Below the pieces are notes generated by a model that was given only the letters and a program-made list of their open reading frames with translations, was not told the origin of the DNA and ran no database searches. Shown here in pieces: positions 45,749-57,657 of a stretch of DNA of 64,000 nt; positions within the stretch are counted from its first letter, which is position 1; each line of letters starts with the position of its first letter. Source of the DNA: Isoetes taiwanensis (Eukaryota > Streptophyta > Lycopodiopsida > Isoetales > Isoetaceae); the NCBI GenBank assembly GCA_021234155.1, contig JAJEKV010000006.1, forward strand, positions 26,573,916 through 26,637,915. The letters are read 5' to 3'. A program made the position numbers and the translations under genes.

Positions 45749-48700
45749 AAACTACACTTATTGGCTAGAAAAGGGGCATGAATTCCGGGGGTGGGAATCC
45801 TCGTTCATCTTTCTGATCTTGAATATAGAGATGAGGGAGGCTCAGCTTACTGTATTCACTGAGTGTTGTTCGTCTCTTTTCCAGATTTGCTTGAGTCCTG
45901 ATGCCAAACATTCGGCCGCTCCTATGAGAAAGCCTTCAAAATCATGTTCTCCAGCGTGGCGGATCTCGATGGAAGATTTGTGATCTCCATGTATAAGACA
46001 AGGTCCAACCCGAACTTTCCAAAGATTTGCATTGGGGTTGCAAAATGGATCCGGCACTTGCGCTTCTGCATACTGAGTATGGTCATGAGTGCCGCGACGC
46101 AATTACGCTTGCAGCGAAATACGATGGATCAGCTGGAAGTTTTGGCCTTGGCAAGGAAGGTTACAAGACCAGAAATTGCATTCGGGCGCCTTCCACCTAA
46201 CACGCATTGGGCATGTATATCCGGTTGTTGGTGTTGTCCAAAGTCTCATCCTCACGCCATTTGCGTCATGGATGAAGCGTGGGTCCCAACGCTTGTCCGC
46301 TGCAATTGCCGGGGTGTCCAATCTGCATGTTCTTTGACTTCATGAGTCCGTAATTTTGTCTCCATGCCGGGAATTGACCTTGATCGAGGTGGGCATCCAA
46401 AGCTTGCTAGTGTACTCTGGTTGTTTGGGGGTTGGTGCCGGGCCATCCTCGCATCCGTTCTCTGGAATTCCAATAATATCGTCTCGTGTAGTCAAGTTTG
46501 GTAACCGCCTCCCATGCACCGGAATGTACATGTGCCGCCACGTACGTCTGTGGTCCCACTCATCGTGGAGGACGCTCGCTTCAGCCCGCGGTGCGCATCG
46601 CGTAAGGAAGCATAATGTTGTAAGAACAACTGCAAGGTCAAGTTCTTGTTCGAGTTGTATAGTGTCCGGAAGGAGCGTGCCAAGTTCAGCCTAGCCATAG
46701 CTCCACTTCTTTCTCAGAAGAGGCATGTATTCGAGGTAACAGCTTTGCGTAAATTTTGTATCTTGGAGGTACTTGTTCTTCTTGGTCAAAAGAACCTCGC
46801 CTGCTTTGTATCTCCTTTAAAGTTCTCGGTCGCGCTTATCCGTGATGAGCCCGAGTAACATGTGCCGTAGAAGTCGTGCATGACATAAGCCGGGGGCTAT
46901 GGTTCCGAGAGCCAAATGGTCGAGATCCGCAACCCAGTAGGGATATCAAAATTGACGAGAGCAAAAGTGTGCCTCGCTTCGTGGGACGCACATCAAGGGC
47001 CAATGTCGCTCGATATCGCCTACAGTCGTGGGACTTGTGGTATCACCCTTGTTTCTCGCCAGAATAAAAGAAAAGTGTTTTTCCTTGCTTGCACATAGTC
47101 ATGGTAACCGGCCGGGTTTCGGATAGTCGAGGGAATAGCGTAAGCAAGCCGATAGGTTTGTTCTCGCTTTTCTTCGCATCATCTGGCCGCCCCGCCAGCA
47201 TCGGAAAGCCGTGATCTTGTAATCTGCAATGATATCTTGTTGCTCTGGAGAGACCGGTCTGCAGCCCGCGACTTTGCGCAGGTGAGGTGTCCGACTTGTC
47301 TCCGAGAAGTTGGGAATCGGAGGAGCTTGAAGTCCGAGTGGCTTGCAAGTCCGCTTTGAGTGCAGCTATTTCAAGAGCATCCGGCAGCTGTTTTTGCCGC
47401 GGAGCTGGTCTAACTTGCCTTGGAGAGATGCGATGTGAGCATCCTTATTCCGCAAGGTGGTTTCGAAAAGTCGTGACCTTGGACTCAAGTATCAAGTTGG
47501 TCGCACGGGCGTGTCGTTTCTGGCCGTAGTAGCATTATTCGTGACGCACCGCATTGTTGTAGCGCATCTCAAGATCGCTGTACTTGGTGTCGCTTTTGTT
47601 TGAGGGACTCCTTTGAGTTCCTTGACAATTTGTGGGATTGATGAAGGGTTGCTCGATGGATCATGAATTGATTGTGCAAGGCTTCTTCTCTCGGCCCTCC
47701 TCACAAATACCAAATCGGCCTTCGTGTGTGACTTCGGCTTGGAGTTGGTCCACCTGACTCGCGGTCGCGCCCTCGGTGGCTGCTATGAAGTTCCGTGATG
47801 ATCACGGAGGGCATCAAGGCAGCCGAGGACAGCTTCACCGTAGGTATCCACGGTGTGAGGAGGTGGATGGGATGGCTTTGGTCCGTCACCCTTGTTTATA
47901 GATCCTTGGTCATTGCCGTGGAGTGTCCTTGTGAGTACCGTGAGATCAATGGGAGTTTTGTTGTGCCGCCGCCGTTGTTTTTGCCGCTGCCGCTGAGTCC
48001 GAAAGTGGAATTGTTGCACAAGGTTAACCGGTTGTTGTTCTCGTGGTTGGTTATCAACGTAAGGAATAGGTTTTAGAGAATTGGAATTTACGTGAGGTGG
48101 AGACGGGGTTGTGAAATATTTCCCCGAGTTGGTCTGCCGAGATTGATGGTGCCGAGAAGGAGGAGAGTTTGGTTGAAGACCTTTCAAAGCATCAATAAGG
48201 TCGATGTTGGCTTGGTGGAGAAGGGGCATGATGGCGCCGCGGGGTCCGATGATTAATGAAAGCCCGGAAGTGGGCTCCCATGGGGCATTCCGAGGAAGAG
48301 TTAGGATTTTTTCTCGAAATCCGCCAAGTTCCCCTGCTGAAATCTCCGATACGAGTTGAGTCCAATTGATTGTTTCAAAGTGGTGTTGGTGAGGATATAG
48401 TACGATGGTAGAAAACATCGCTAATAGAGGTATTCTTCATGGAGTAACCCAAAAATTCCTCCAAAGAAACTTGGTAAAGGCATCATGTTGCTTTGGAAAG
48501 GTGGACAACTTTGGTTTGTGCAAAGATTATAAGGAATAGAGCAGAATTTGGAAATATCATATTTACCAATGTCAAGGTAAGACAAGGCATTGGGCGGATT
48601 GGGTAGAGAAAAGGCAGAGGCTATGGTTTGAGGGTTTAGGAGTATAGGGTTTCCATCGACTTGGGAGGCATATCCATCTTCTCGCCTTCACTGTGTTAGC

Positions 48701-48897
48701 CACAAATTGCCGTAATTTGTTCTTGTTGGGAGCCGGAGTTCCCTGCGCAGAAAATGAAACAATCCGAACTCACCAGAGGTTATAGGTGATGCCGATGTGG
48801 GAGCTGGTGCGTATGAAGAAACTAACTTGATATTTTCGAATTGCGCTGATCCATTGGTGCAAATGTTGAGTGTTGAGTTCTTGGAGGTAGAAGCCAT
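45749..48897 (-). pseudogene. Extra sense-strand coding region between integrase and 3' LTR
   Basis: About 4 kb separate the integrase from the 3' LTR. On the element's sense strand, open pieces follow one another: from ATG 48897 (MASTSKNSTLNICTNGSAQF); 48418-47783 (FETINWTQLVSEISAGELGG, then a Pro/Gln/Arg-rich tail); and shorter pieces down to about 46100. Their composition is coding-like, but I recognise no domain. Tat/Athila elements often have an additional reading frame or an env-like gene in this place, so an accessory protein is plausible. Frameshifts prevent reading a whole product. Confidence 0.4.
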
Positions 48898-49754
48898 CTT
48901 GAAGGTCGAGGTCACGAGTAATGGCCTCCGGAAGGACGGAGTGGAGTATGAGTGAAAAGTGAGGAGTGGAAGTGACGGTTGGGAAGGGTTTTTTTTTTGA
49001 AGAGTCGGGGAGACACGCGGTCGAAAAGATCGCGGACGATTGAGAATCTCAAGAGACAGCCTTCGCACCAAGATGCGTGAGAGTTCCCCGGGCGGAGAAT
49101 AAAACTTTAATGGCGACGGTATTAACTCGGGCCGCAGCTGTCGTAATATTAAAAAAGAGGAGTCGAAAAGTTTGCGTACAAAAATATCGCTGGGGAAATG
49201 ATTACGGAATATCCGCGGAGGTGACCTTTCGTGAACAAATGCCGCTAGGGTTGGTATTCGCCACAAATTGGAAGTTGGGTTCGCCGAGAAGAACCAAAAT
49301 TCGTGAAGATGGAGAACTCGATAACAAATGTCCGTGAGCTTCCGCGACCGGATTACATGCAAGATGGACGACGCCGACCGGGCGCGCTCGAGGAATCGCC
49401 GGATCCCTATGGATCCTTGGTTGGAGGCACCGGCCGCCAACCCGAGATGAACTCGACGCCTCGAGGTGATCGCTCACCGGAGTGGTCGCACTGGGGCTTC
49501 CGTGATCCTCCGGTGGAGTGCCCCCGCAGTAAAGGGCGAAGTAGCAAAGATGATAGGGTTTTCCCAATTTTTGTTTAGTTTAGGACTTTTCGGTGAAAAA
49601 TCCCACAAATAATTGTAGCCTTCTCGCAATTTTGTACATAATAGAAAAGTGTTTCTCATAAATTTGTACAAGTGGTATCTTGTTGTAAATTTTGTTCTTG
49701 AGCTAAGGATGCCGCAGCCCGGGGTTTGAAATTTCTTGAGTCGAAATCCATTGA

Positions 49755-50860
49755 CTAATGTAGGAAATGGAGTGCCATCCAATTCTTGTAATTGTAAAAC
49801 TCCGTGGATGTGGTATCTCGAAATTTTGTATGGTCCCAGCCCATCCGAGCTTGAGTTTGCCGTGATGTTGTTGATATCTCGAAATCGTAAAGAAGAACTA
49901 AGTCGCCAATTTGAAAAGTTTTGTTTTTGATGTGTTTGTCATGCCATTGTTTTTGTAGTTGTTTGCCTTGTTGAAGTCTAAGAAAAGCATCTCTTCGGTT
50001 CATCCAGCTTGTTCCAGCTTGATAAACTCGCTCTTGCAAAGTCAGCCGATGGATTATGTTCTCGCTGCTAACTGAAATTTGAGTGAGGGTAAAATGAACT
50101 CAAAAGGCATAAGAGCCTCTTGGCCATACACAAGTCGAAAAGGTGTTTGACCAAATTGCTACTTTGTATGTTGTATTGTAAGCCCATAAAAACCGAGGTA
50201 ACTTATCTTGCCAATCTTTTCTTGTAGGATCACAAATCTTCTTCGAATGTGGATAAGCACCTTGTTTGTGCTTTCAGCCAAGCCATTACCACGGGATAGT
50301 AAGGCGGCTTTTCCGATGAATGTGCGATAGTTAGTGAGTTCAAAGAATAGTGTGATTGATGAAATGAACTCCACGATCACTAACTAATTCTAAGGGACAT
50401 CCAAATCGCGATGATGTTCTTGTAGAGAACCTTAGCTGTACTAGCAGCCGTGTTGTCGGGTAGAGCACACGCTTCAGCCCATTTGGTTGCATAGTCCGTG
50501 AAGACTAGAATGTAGCGCGCCCTAGTGTTGATTGCGGTGGGTCCATGGGACCAACAAAATCCATACCCCATTTGGCAAAGGGGAGAGGCGCGGCTATTGG
50601 CGTGAGCGGCAGAGCGCCACGGGCCGTGGGTCTACTAAGCCTCGACAAACATCACACGCGGCGCGGTATTTGTGAGCATCTTTGAAAAGCGTGGGCGAAG
50701 AATACCCGCCAAGGAGGAGTTTCTTTGTCGTGTTGTCTCCGCTGAAATGACCACCGCCAAGTCCTTCGTGGGCTTGTTTGACTAGATCGTGGACTTCGTG
50801 GAGGAAGAACACATCGCCGGAGCACATTGTCTTTGCCACATTTATAGAGATGGCCAGCAA
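49755..50860 (-). pseudogene. Element 2 integrase
   Basis: The zinc finger (LVKQAHEGLGGGHFSGDNTT ... CDVCR), core (ARYILVFTDYATKWAEACAL with Asp) and NGLAESTNKVL (third acidic residue) are followed by a C-terminal region (NRRDAFLRLQQGKQLQKQWH, FQIGDLVLLYD). No chromodomain is seen. Frames change at least five times. At about 50638 the codons after CDVC read as if one base were missing from CAG-AGG. Confidence 0.85.
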
Positions 50861-51059
50861 CCATCGTGATAATCTCGCACTTCGCGGCGAATTGTTGTTT
50901 ATGCGTAAGTTGTCTTTCCGAGAGAGCGTAGGTCACTTGACGGAGTGCGCCCGCGAGGAGAAAGCGCTGATAGTCGTGGGTACCAATGAGGCGCGGCGCG
51001 ACCAGAAACAGCTTGAGCATCCTGAAGGGCATCGTGAACTCCTTCCGAGGGATCATCCG

Positions 51060-52510
51060 TGTATGCGGAAAGATAGTCGGGGACCGTGGTGAGCGTCCCC
51101 CTTGTGAATAATTTCAAAAGGGCAAACTCTTGCAATATCAATATCCATCGAAAGCAATTCGCCCGGGGGTTTGGCTTATTGATTAAATATAGAAGAGCTT
51201 GATGATCCACATAAAAGCCAATTTGACTACCAAGAAGATAGTGTCGAAAAGCGCTGTACACAAAAAAAGATAAGGCCAAGGGCTTCCCTTTCCGCGGGTC
51301 GAATAGTTGCGCCAGCAGATTGAGTTTTCTCACATGGCGATCCGGATGGGCTTGTCCCGATTTGGTGCATACTCTTGAGCTAGAACAGCCCAATCGCAAA
51401 GCCCCAAAACATCAACATGGACATGGAATGGTTTGTCCCATTGAGGTGGTACTAGCACGGGGCTTCGTGGAGCTTGACTTTGAGTTCTTTAAAAGCTTGA
51501 TTTGCATCGATGTCCAAGTCCATGTGTATGGATTTCCAAATGGGCTTTGTGAATTGGATCGGCAAAATAAGTGCCAATTCTCGAATAAAGGTGGCATAGA
51601 AGTTGACTTTGCCAAGAAAGGAACGCGTGTCCTTGATGTTCGCAGTGGATATGCTCGATGACACGCCTGATTTTGGTTGGGTCCGCTTGTAATGCCGCGG
51701 TCGACTCCCGACATGTCCCGTATACACCCGAGGTGACACGTAAGGTGCACTTTTCCTGATTGAGGCTAATTCCAGATTCATCACAAATAAGAAAAACTAG
51801 TTCAAGTTTTACCAAATGGTCCATAACGGGTGTAAGTGGAGAAGTCATCCCGAAAGACTTGCGTAGAAAGGGATGAACTTGCATGTACTCTTGAAAAACA
51901 AAGAAGCATAATGCTGAAATGTGGATGGTGAGTTTGACAATCCAAAAGGAACGACTTTGTAAGCAAAGGTACCCCATGGAGTAGTGAAGGTAGTCTTTAG
52001 TTGATCTTCTTCTCGAATGGATATTTGATTATAACCGAGAAGCCGCCCATGAAGGAGTACATCTCGTGGCCTCGCTACATCTTCCAACACTTGATCCGCG
52101 GAAGGGGAGAGGGAAATGATCCCTTTCCGTGGCTTGATTGAGTTTTCTATAATCCACACAAACGCCAATTTTTCCATTATGTTTGAGGGCAATAACAATA
52201 GGACTTACCCATTCTCAATGTTTGACCTCGTGAGATAAGTCCAAATATTCAAAAGCTTGTCAATTTCGGGCTTTAACCTTTTCACGGTAGTTTGGGTTAA
52301 GCCGGTGATCGCCGCTGCTAGATGGGTCTAGCATCCGGCTTGGTGGGAATCGAGAGTTGTCCCAATTCTTTCTTGATACCTCGAGGTCTTTGTAGCTCCA
52401 AGCAAAGATGTGCTTGAAACGCTTGAATAGCGCAATGGCTTGCTCCCCAATGCCGGGCGCGAGGTCGCGTGGCCAATCGGATTGGTTGATTTGTTCCAAT
52501 ATCAATTATG
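51060..52510 (-). pseudogene. Element 2 reverse transcriptase and RNase H
   Basis: RT pieces include a pre-RT region (FKHIFAWSYKDL), GYNQISIREEDQLKTTFTTP, WGTFAYKVVPFGLSNSPSTF and SGISLNQEKCTL. The YxDD box lies in a scrambled stretch and cannot be read. RNase H remnants include HPDRHVRKLN and GFYVDHQALLYLINKPNP at about 51220-51160. Frameshifts are dense. Confidence 0.85.
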
Positions 52511-52852
52511 TCTACCGCAGAGTTTGAATGTGTGGAATGACTTGATCATCCCGAACAAAGGTGGGCTGGCTCACGAAAGTACCACAGATGTTCATGTTGA
52601 CCAATTTTGAAAAAATAGTGGCGCGCCACTAGGAGTTGGTGTGGTGTCTTCTTGAACGTGAGGAGGAGCCGGGGTACCGCCTCCTCATGTGGAACCAATG
52701 TGACGCTGTTACAAGGTGTCAAATAGGGGTCAACCAAATACATATGCCTTTATCAATATCCATGTCTTCCCATGGTTGATTGTATTCGGTAAGCCGTGGA
52801 GTGGCAAACCCTTGGCTTGTAAATCGATAGGTGTTGCAAACTTGTTCGTGAG

Positions 52853-53527
52853 TCACCGCCCTGATTCAAATAGATCTACGTAAATGATCCGCCCGTGGGT
52901 CGATCCATCGCGGGCGCTGAGCTTGCCATCCGTGATAACAAGTTGATCAGGGGCCCAAGAGTGAATGCTTTTAGCTTGTCTCAAAAAGGGTCGCCCTACT
53001 AACATTTCATAATCTCCCTGATCTTCTCCCGCTTCCAAACACCGAATTCCATGGTAAATTGTAGATCTCCAATATTGACCGGTATTGGTTGTGTAACTCC
53101 TTGTGGTCGCGTGATATGGCCATTCGCAGCTTGATGTCATAAGGGGCGATGGAGCCCCCTTTATGCCCAATTGTCGCCCGAGATTATCCGTAATAAGATT
53201 GACCGCATACCGCCACCATCGACCAACATGGTGAACAGCTTTTGGCCCACGCGGTGCATGCACCGTGGGTGTTGATGTGGCGAATCGCATTAACAGGTAA
53301 TACAGGTTTTGTAAAATGTGCTCAGAGGCCGGACATAGTTGTAGGATAGTCGTAAGGTCGAGAGGAATTTTGATTTTAGCAAGTTCTTGTTGAAGTTCGT
53401 GAGGGATTGCGTAGTTGTGGTGGATCCGCGGGTTGTTGTTGCTCAAAGAATAGATGTCGCTACATTGTTGAGGAGGTCGACTTTCAGCAAAGAATGTTGA
53501 GTGGTGGTGTGGCGCATGTCGGGGCAT
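52853..53527 (-). pseudogene. Element 2 protease region
   Basis: LQQELAKIKIPLDLTTILQL begins a segment shared with the last bases of the window. MLVDGGGMRSIL near 53235 fits a retropepsin active site of D-G-G type, and VGRPFLRQAKSIHSWAPDQL fits the flap and C-terminal part (GRPFL). Frames are shifted between these motifs. Confidence 0.7.
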
Positions 53528-53733
53528 TCGTGGTCGTGGCTCCCGATCGTGGTGGTAGCATTGACGTACTTGAGTGCCTTACCTTCGCGACGCTCGATGA
53601 GTTGAAGCAGCACTTTTGCGGTTTAGGTTGAACATGAGGAAGTAGTTGATCCGCATTGGGTGCAAAATGAACAGATTTGGTTGATGGCTCACCGGGTACG
53701 TAATCGGCTGCAAAAACTTGGTGCACGGGGTGC

Positions 53734-55150
53734 TTATGGCGGGGAATGAGGGAGAACCTCAATCCAGCTTGGAGGATTCAAGGCTGGTGTTGATTGCATG
53801 GTAAATTTCTTCTTGGAGTTGATCATCCAATTGTTTTTGAGTTGTTTGTGTTGGCGGGTTGTTGTTGTGGTGGCCGTGGGTGGCCGCTTTGAGAAATCGG
53901 GCGGGCCTTGCCTTCCCTTGGCTTCCCATACTTGAAAAGGTGTAAGACGACCGCCGTGGTTTGATTGGTGCCGAATTTGTATTTGAACTTGAGGAAGTTG
54001 AGGACACCGCAGAGACCGATGACCCCATTGGTCACAGCTTGAAACATTGGGACTTGCTTGGATCAAAAGTGGAACGAGGAGGTCCACGCTGTGGTTGCCG
54101 CTTGTTGCCGGGTTGTTGTTGTTGTCGTGGTCGCGTCTCGCGGTTCTGCGGGTTGAGTTTGCGCGGGTACCTTCGCACTTGGTGAACAAGACGATGTCGA
54201 TACGGATTTGGTCGCGGATTTGTACATTCTTCGCTGGTGTGGTTCTCGCATGTTGCGCCGCTTTGCAATGGATCATGCTATCCACAGAGTTACACTCATT
54301 CGCCGATGTCCCGAAAGTAATCGCAAATAGTACACCAAATGTTATTTCTTGGGGAACCGCCGTGGAGGCGCCGAGGTGCGCGTGGGTGTAGCCGAGGGAA
54401 ATGGGAGTATCGTGGGCTTGATCACCGCTGAGAGGAAACATGAACAGAAAGTGATTGACTAATTCAATGGCTTCTTGTAATGTCTTGGGGCAAATACTCA
54501 CCATAAATCGGATGTGAGAGGGTAAGCCTTGAAGAAACCACACTAGAATTTGGCTTTGGGTTGGAAATTCCTTCAACTTGTTGACTAAGATCCGCAATGG
54601 CCCAAGAAAGTCTCTCGCAGATTCTCCCGGTTCCGCTTTGAGTGTGTTGAGGTCGCTCGCCAGCTTGTTGATCATCCGCAAGGGTGCCGTGAATGGGAAA
54701 GAAAAGAGGTCTTCATGTGTATCCAATCTTGTTTCCAAAGGGCTTTTGTTTGCCATCAGCCATTCGCGGGGGTGCTCCACGCAGGGTCGCCGAAAAGATG
54801 TGGAATTTTAGTTTTGGATCTGAGTGACCATTGAGATCCGCAAGTGACTCAAATTCATCCATGTGAGCCCGAAAGCACTCGGGTCTATGTGTTTACCTTT
54901 ATCATTTCCAAAGAGTGGATATTGGAGTTTTAAAGCATGTGTAGGAGTCTGCGATGAATGGGTGTTTGCATTTGTGGAAAAGAAAAGACAAGAGGGTGTT
55001 GGTTGGCCGATAGGTACCAAACCGCATAGGTTGTGTGAGATTAGTAAAAAGAGGTAATCGGGCGCTTGTAGTGGGAACAAAGGTTGTGACAGCATGAACA
55101 AATGCGGTGGGGAAAACGCTTAAGGGAACAGACGGTAGGGGAATTGACAA
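53734..55150 (-). pseudogene. Element 2 gag
   Basis: LESRESADFL-type gag motifs are clear: FPFTAPLRMINKLASDLNTL, PGESARDFLGPLRILVNKLK and LVWFLQGLPSHIRFMVSI. A zinc-knuckle-like CDQWGHRSLRCPQLP follows near 54020-53980. Upstream pieces to about 55150 (YPLFGNDKGKHIDPSAF) match the N-terminal half of the gag at 61.8-62.5 kb in kind. Frame changes occur near 54780 and 54000. Confidence 0.85.
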
Positions 55151-55576
55151 AGGTGGAAGCGGTGGTACCGGGTTCCTAAAGAAAGATTACCAATAGAGAA
55201 AACATTTTGCGTGATGTTCCGCAGAAAATTGCGGTGGTTCCGCCGATCTTGAGTTGGGGATTCCCAAGTGGAGTAAATTCAAAGGGCTGGTTGCAAACCG
55301 CATGATGTGGCGCAATCAGTGAACGGAACAATGGCGACCTTCCACGTGGGAGGCCTGGCCCGAAAGTTGTCGGTGTAGGTGGAACAGATTGCGCCTCGCA
55401 TTACCCGAGAAGAGAGACAATCGAACCGAGAGTGTATGTGGACATATTCGGCAGGGAGGCGCCGCTAGCTTCATGGCGACGGCGGCCTTGACTCCATCCG
55501 GTGTTGAATATCGCCGGAGTAAAGAAGGGATTGAACATGGTATCAATACGCCTTTGGTGAGCCCGCAACCTGCGCC

Positions 55577-56190
55577 CGTTTGGGGGTCCGGCACGGATCG
55601 CTGAGGGACGGGATCCGTGAGATCCTTGAAGTCCCAAGCAGGGTAAATCGGAGACACTCTTGTCACGCCGGGATTTTTGCTAACAGAGGAAAGAACAAGA
55701 AAAACTCGATAAAAAAACAAAGAATTGCAATACACAATGAAACACACAAGACACTTTGTGGAGAACACGGCAATCCATTGATCAAAACAAGTGTATAATG
55801 AAGGCTCAAAAGAGCGCTAACAAAGCACGAAAGATGTCCGCTCAGAGTGACACAAAAGAACACTCAACCCTTTGAAGGAGCAAAAATGCTACAATATATA
55901 GGAACACCTGAGTGGCCTACTGGCCCTGAATCGATCCTCATCATGACAACGCTGCTCCACTACTTGGGCACTCGAGCAACGAATCTGAAGCCGGCCACGG
56001 CCCAGTAACGCTATGCAGACAAGTAGTGGCCCGCCGGGTGGGTCCTACCTTTGGGTCTTCTCGCCTTCTTGGAGGAGCTTTGACCCCAGGTGGCTCTTGT
56101 GGATCCCTCTTCTTGGACACCGTGGGCGCTGGGGCCTCGCCCTCATGCAAGCAAGTATAGACACGGTAATGCGCGCCGCAGTGGCTAACA
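55577..56190 (-). repeat. 5' LTR of element 2
   Basis: The partner of 45135-45736. On the minus strand it ends ccccaaac and is followed by gggcgcaggttgcgggc, the probable primer-binding region. Its first two plus-strand bases are CG where the other copy has TG. Confidence 0.85.
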
Positions 56191-56195
56191 TACTG

Positions 56196-56541
56196 AAAAG
56201 CTTTCTTTATCACAATTTGATTTCTGGTTTGGTGTTCCAACCATTCTTTTTATCCGATCGAAACTCATTTCATGGGGAAAGTAGTAGCGCAGCTTAATAG
56301 AAAAGATTGGTGTTCAACATGTACAAAACACTTATTATCCACGGGAAAATGGGCAAGCCGAGTCTACTAACAAAATTTTGAAAAGCTATCTTGGCTAAAA
56401 ACAAAGAAGGATAATCAAAGAAACCGCATGAAGCTTTGACATGTGCCTTATGGAGTTTCGTGTGTGTACTTACAAGTTGGCTCACGAGGATTTACACCAT
56501 TTGAATTGATTTATGGAGTGCAAGCCGTGATGCCTATTCAT
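56196..56541 (+). pseudogene. Element 1 integrase, middle part
   Basis: The core resumes after element 2 with HNLISG, SDRNSFHGE (second Asp), the YYPRENGQAEST region (third acidic residue, in a shifted frame) and PFELIYGVQAVMPI. It is then cut by the MITE at 56542. Confidence 0.85.
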
Positions 56542-57203
56542 CGGGGATAGGTTCAATACGGCCGACGCTTTATACCTTTAATACGATGAATTGTATGATA
56601 CTGGCACAAATTTGCCAGATAAAACGCAAAAAAATACGACAAAAACAATTCCGGCTGTTTAAGATTTTTGTCTGGTAAACAACTATATCACAGCGTCTGT
56701 GAAAAATTTTCGCCGTCACGCCGAAACTCCTTCGTGAACCGCTGCGACGCCGAAACCAAAATTTTTCAAGGCGACGCGAAAACAACGCCACGCAAATAAA
56801 GACGCTTTTTTTTCGCAGACGATTTAGTTGTTTTTAGACGCGCCAAATCTTCCGCCGGAATTGTTTTTGCCGTATTTTTTTGCGTATTTTTTTCAACATC
56901 ATATTGCTTTGTGACGCTGAAATGAACTGGATAGCGTCTGGCGAAAAAATTTTCGGCGACGCTTATCCGGCAACTTTTCGCGTCGCCGAATGTCGCCCGT
57001 CCTTTCGCTGCCGCGATTCTTTCTATTCCCACGTGCGACGCTGAAAAATTTTCGCGACGCTTTCACGAAGGTTTCGGCTGTGCCAAGATTTTTTTCGATT
57101 GGTGCGGGTATTTATCGTTAAATACGTATTTTATTAAAAAATACGTATTTTTTAACTTTATACGTCAGAAATTTTAATTTTGTACGTATAGAACCTATCC
57201 CTG
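56542..57203. mobile_element. hAT-type MITE, 662 bp
   Basis: Terminal inverted repeats read CGGGGATAGGTTCAATACG (left) and CAGGGATAGGTTCTATACG (right, reverse complement). An exact 8-bp duplication CTATTCAT flanks the element (56534-56541 and 57204-57211). An 8-bp duplication with CAGGG termini is typical of hAT elements. There is no transposase. The interior is rich in cgacgc and aaatttttcgcc motifs in both orientations and in tacgtattt near the right end. Removing it restores the integrase frame (VMPI then HLDIPLCSF). Confidence 0.85.
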
Positions 57204-57640
57204 CTATTCATTTGGACATTCCTTTGTGTTCATTTGTGGAGCTACCTTATTATGAGAATTTAGGAGAAGTCCCAACACCAAATCAAGTGCATAGTAGGAT
57301 GGATGATTTGCTGCAATTGCAAGAGATGAGACAAGAAGCAGCAGACTTCAATATGAGGCATAAACAGAAAGTAAAGCTTATCAAAGACAGGTTACAGGTT
57401 GTCAATCCATTTGAGGAAGGGCAAGTGGTGTTGTGCAGGACCACTAAGCAGCATCTATCCAAATTTCAAAGCCCATGGGAAGGCCCATTTCTGATTGAGC
57501 AAGTGGCTTTTATTGGCTTTAATCTCTTCAACGGAAATTGGAAAGAAGCCGCAATATTGACCCATATTTCTCTATTTGTAGAACTTGCCAATGTTATTGA
57601 TTACTATATTAGAAACACTGCTACTGACATCAGTGAATAG
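57204..57640 (+). pseudogene. Element 1 integrase C-terminus
   Basis: An open frame continues the integrase: LDIPLCSFVELPYYENLG, then a helical LQEMRQEAADFNMRHKQKVK, and a GPF-type domain (EEGQVVLCRTTKQHLSKFQS, PWEGPFLIEQV), ending in TAG. There is no chromodomain. The 3' LTR expected next is missing. Confidence 0.88.
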
Positions 57641-57657
57641 CAAGAAATTACCACTTG

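Larger units (their letters stand above)
45135..56190 (-). mobile_element. Ty3/gypsy element 2, nested, about 11.06 kb
   Basis: LTRs of about 600 bp lie at 45135-45736 and 55577-56190, and the coding order on the minus strand is gag, protease, RT, RNase H, integrase, then about 4 kb before the 3' LTR. The flanks are TACAG (left) and TACTG (right), a target duplication with one mismatch. An alternative reading (45137-56178, duplication CAGTG) joins the host integrase in frame, but gives LTRs without TG...CA. The element lies inside the integrase of element 1, so it is younger. The LTR end ccccaaac and the gag-protease sequence are shared with the element at 61-64 kb. Frames are broken very often, with a pattern discussed under findings. 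Confidence 0.88.
36651..57640 (+). mobile_element. Ty3/gypsy element 1, host of nested insertions
   Basis: A plus-strand element with 5' LTR (to about 36931), gag (37387-38970), and a pol in which protease and an extra RNase H come before RT. RT, degenerate RNase H and integrase follow. Three insertions split it: 40655-43263 (TTAA-flanked), 45135-56190 (gypsy element 2) and 56542-57203 (hAT-type MITE). Removing them leaves about 6.7 kb. The integrase style (MWGLDYIGPINPPSSKGHKY) fits the Tat/Athila branch of plant gypsy elements. Its 3' LTR is not seen; another LTR starts at 57658. Several stops in gag and pol make it defective. Confidence 0.88.

Noticed and set aside
48688-48897. A 31-base intron in the extra region of element 2
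   Set aside because: The gtgag...gcag pair is too close for plant splicing.
45137-56178. Element 2 borders with CAGTG duplication
   Set aside because: It gives an in-frame host integrase but non-canonical LTR ends. The TG...CA borders agree better with the related LTR at 61 kb, so this is kept only as an alternative.
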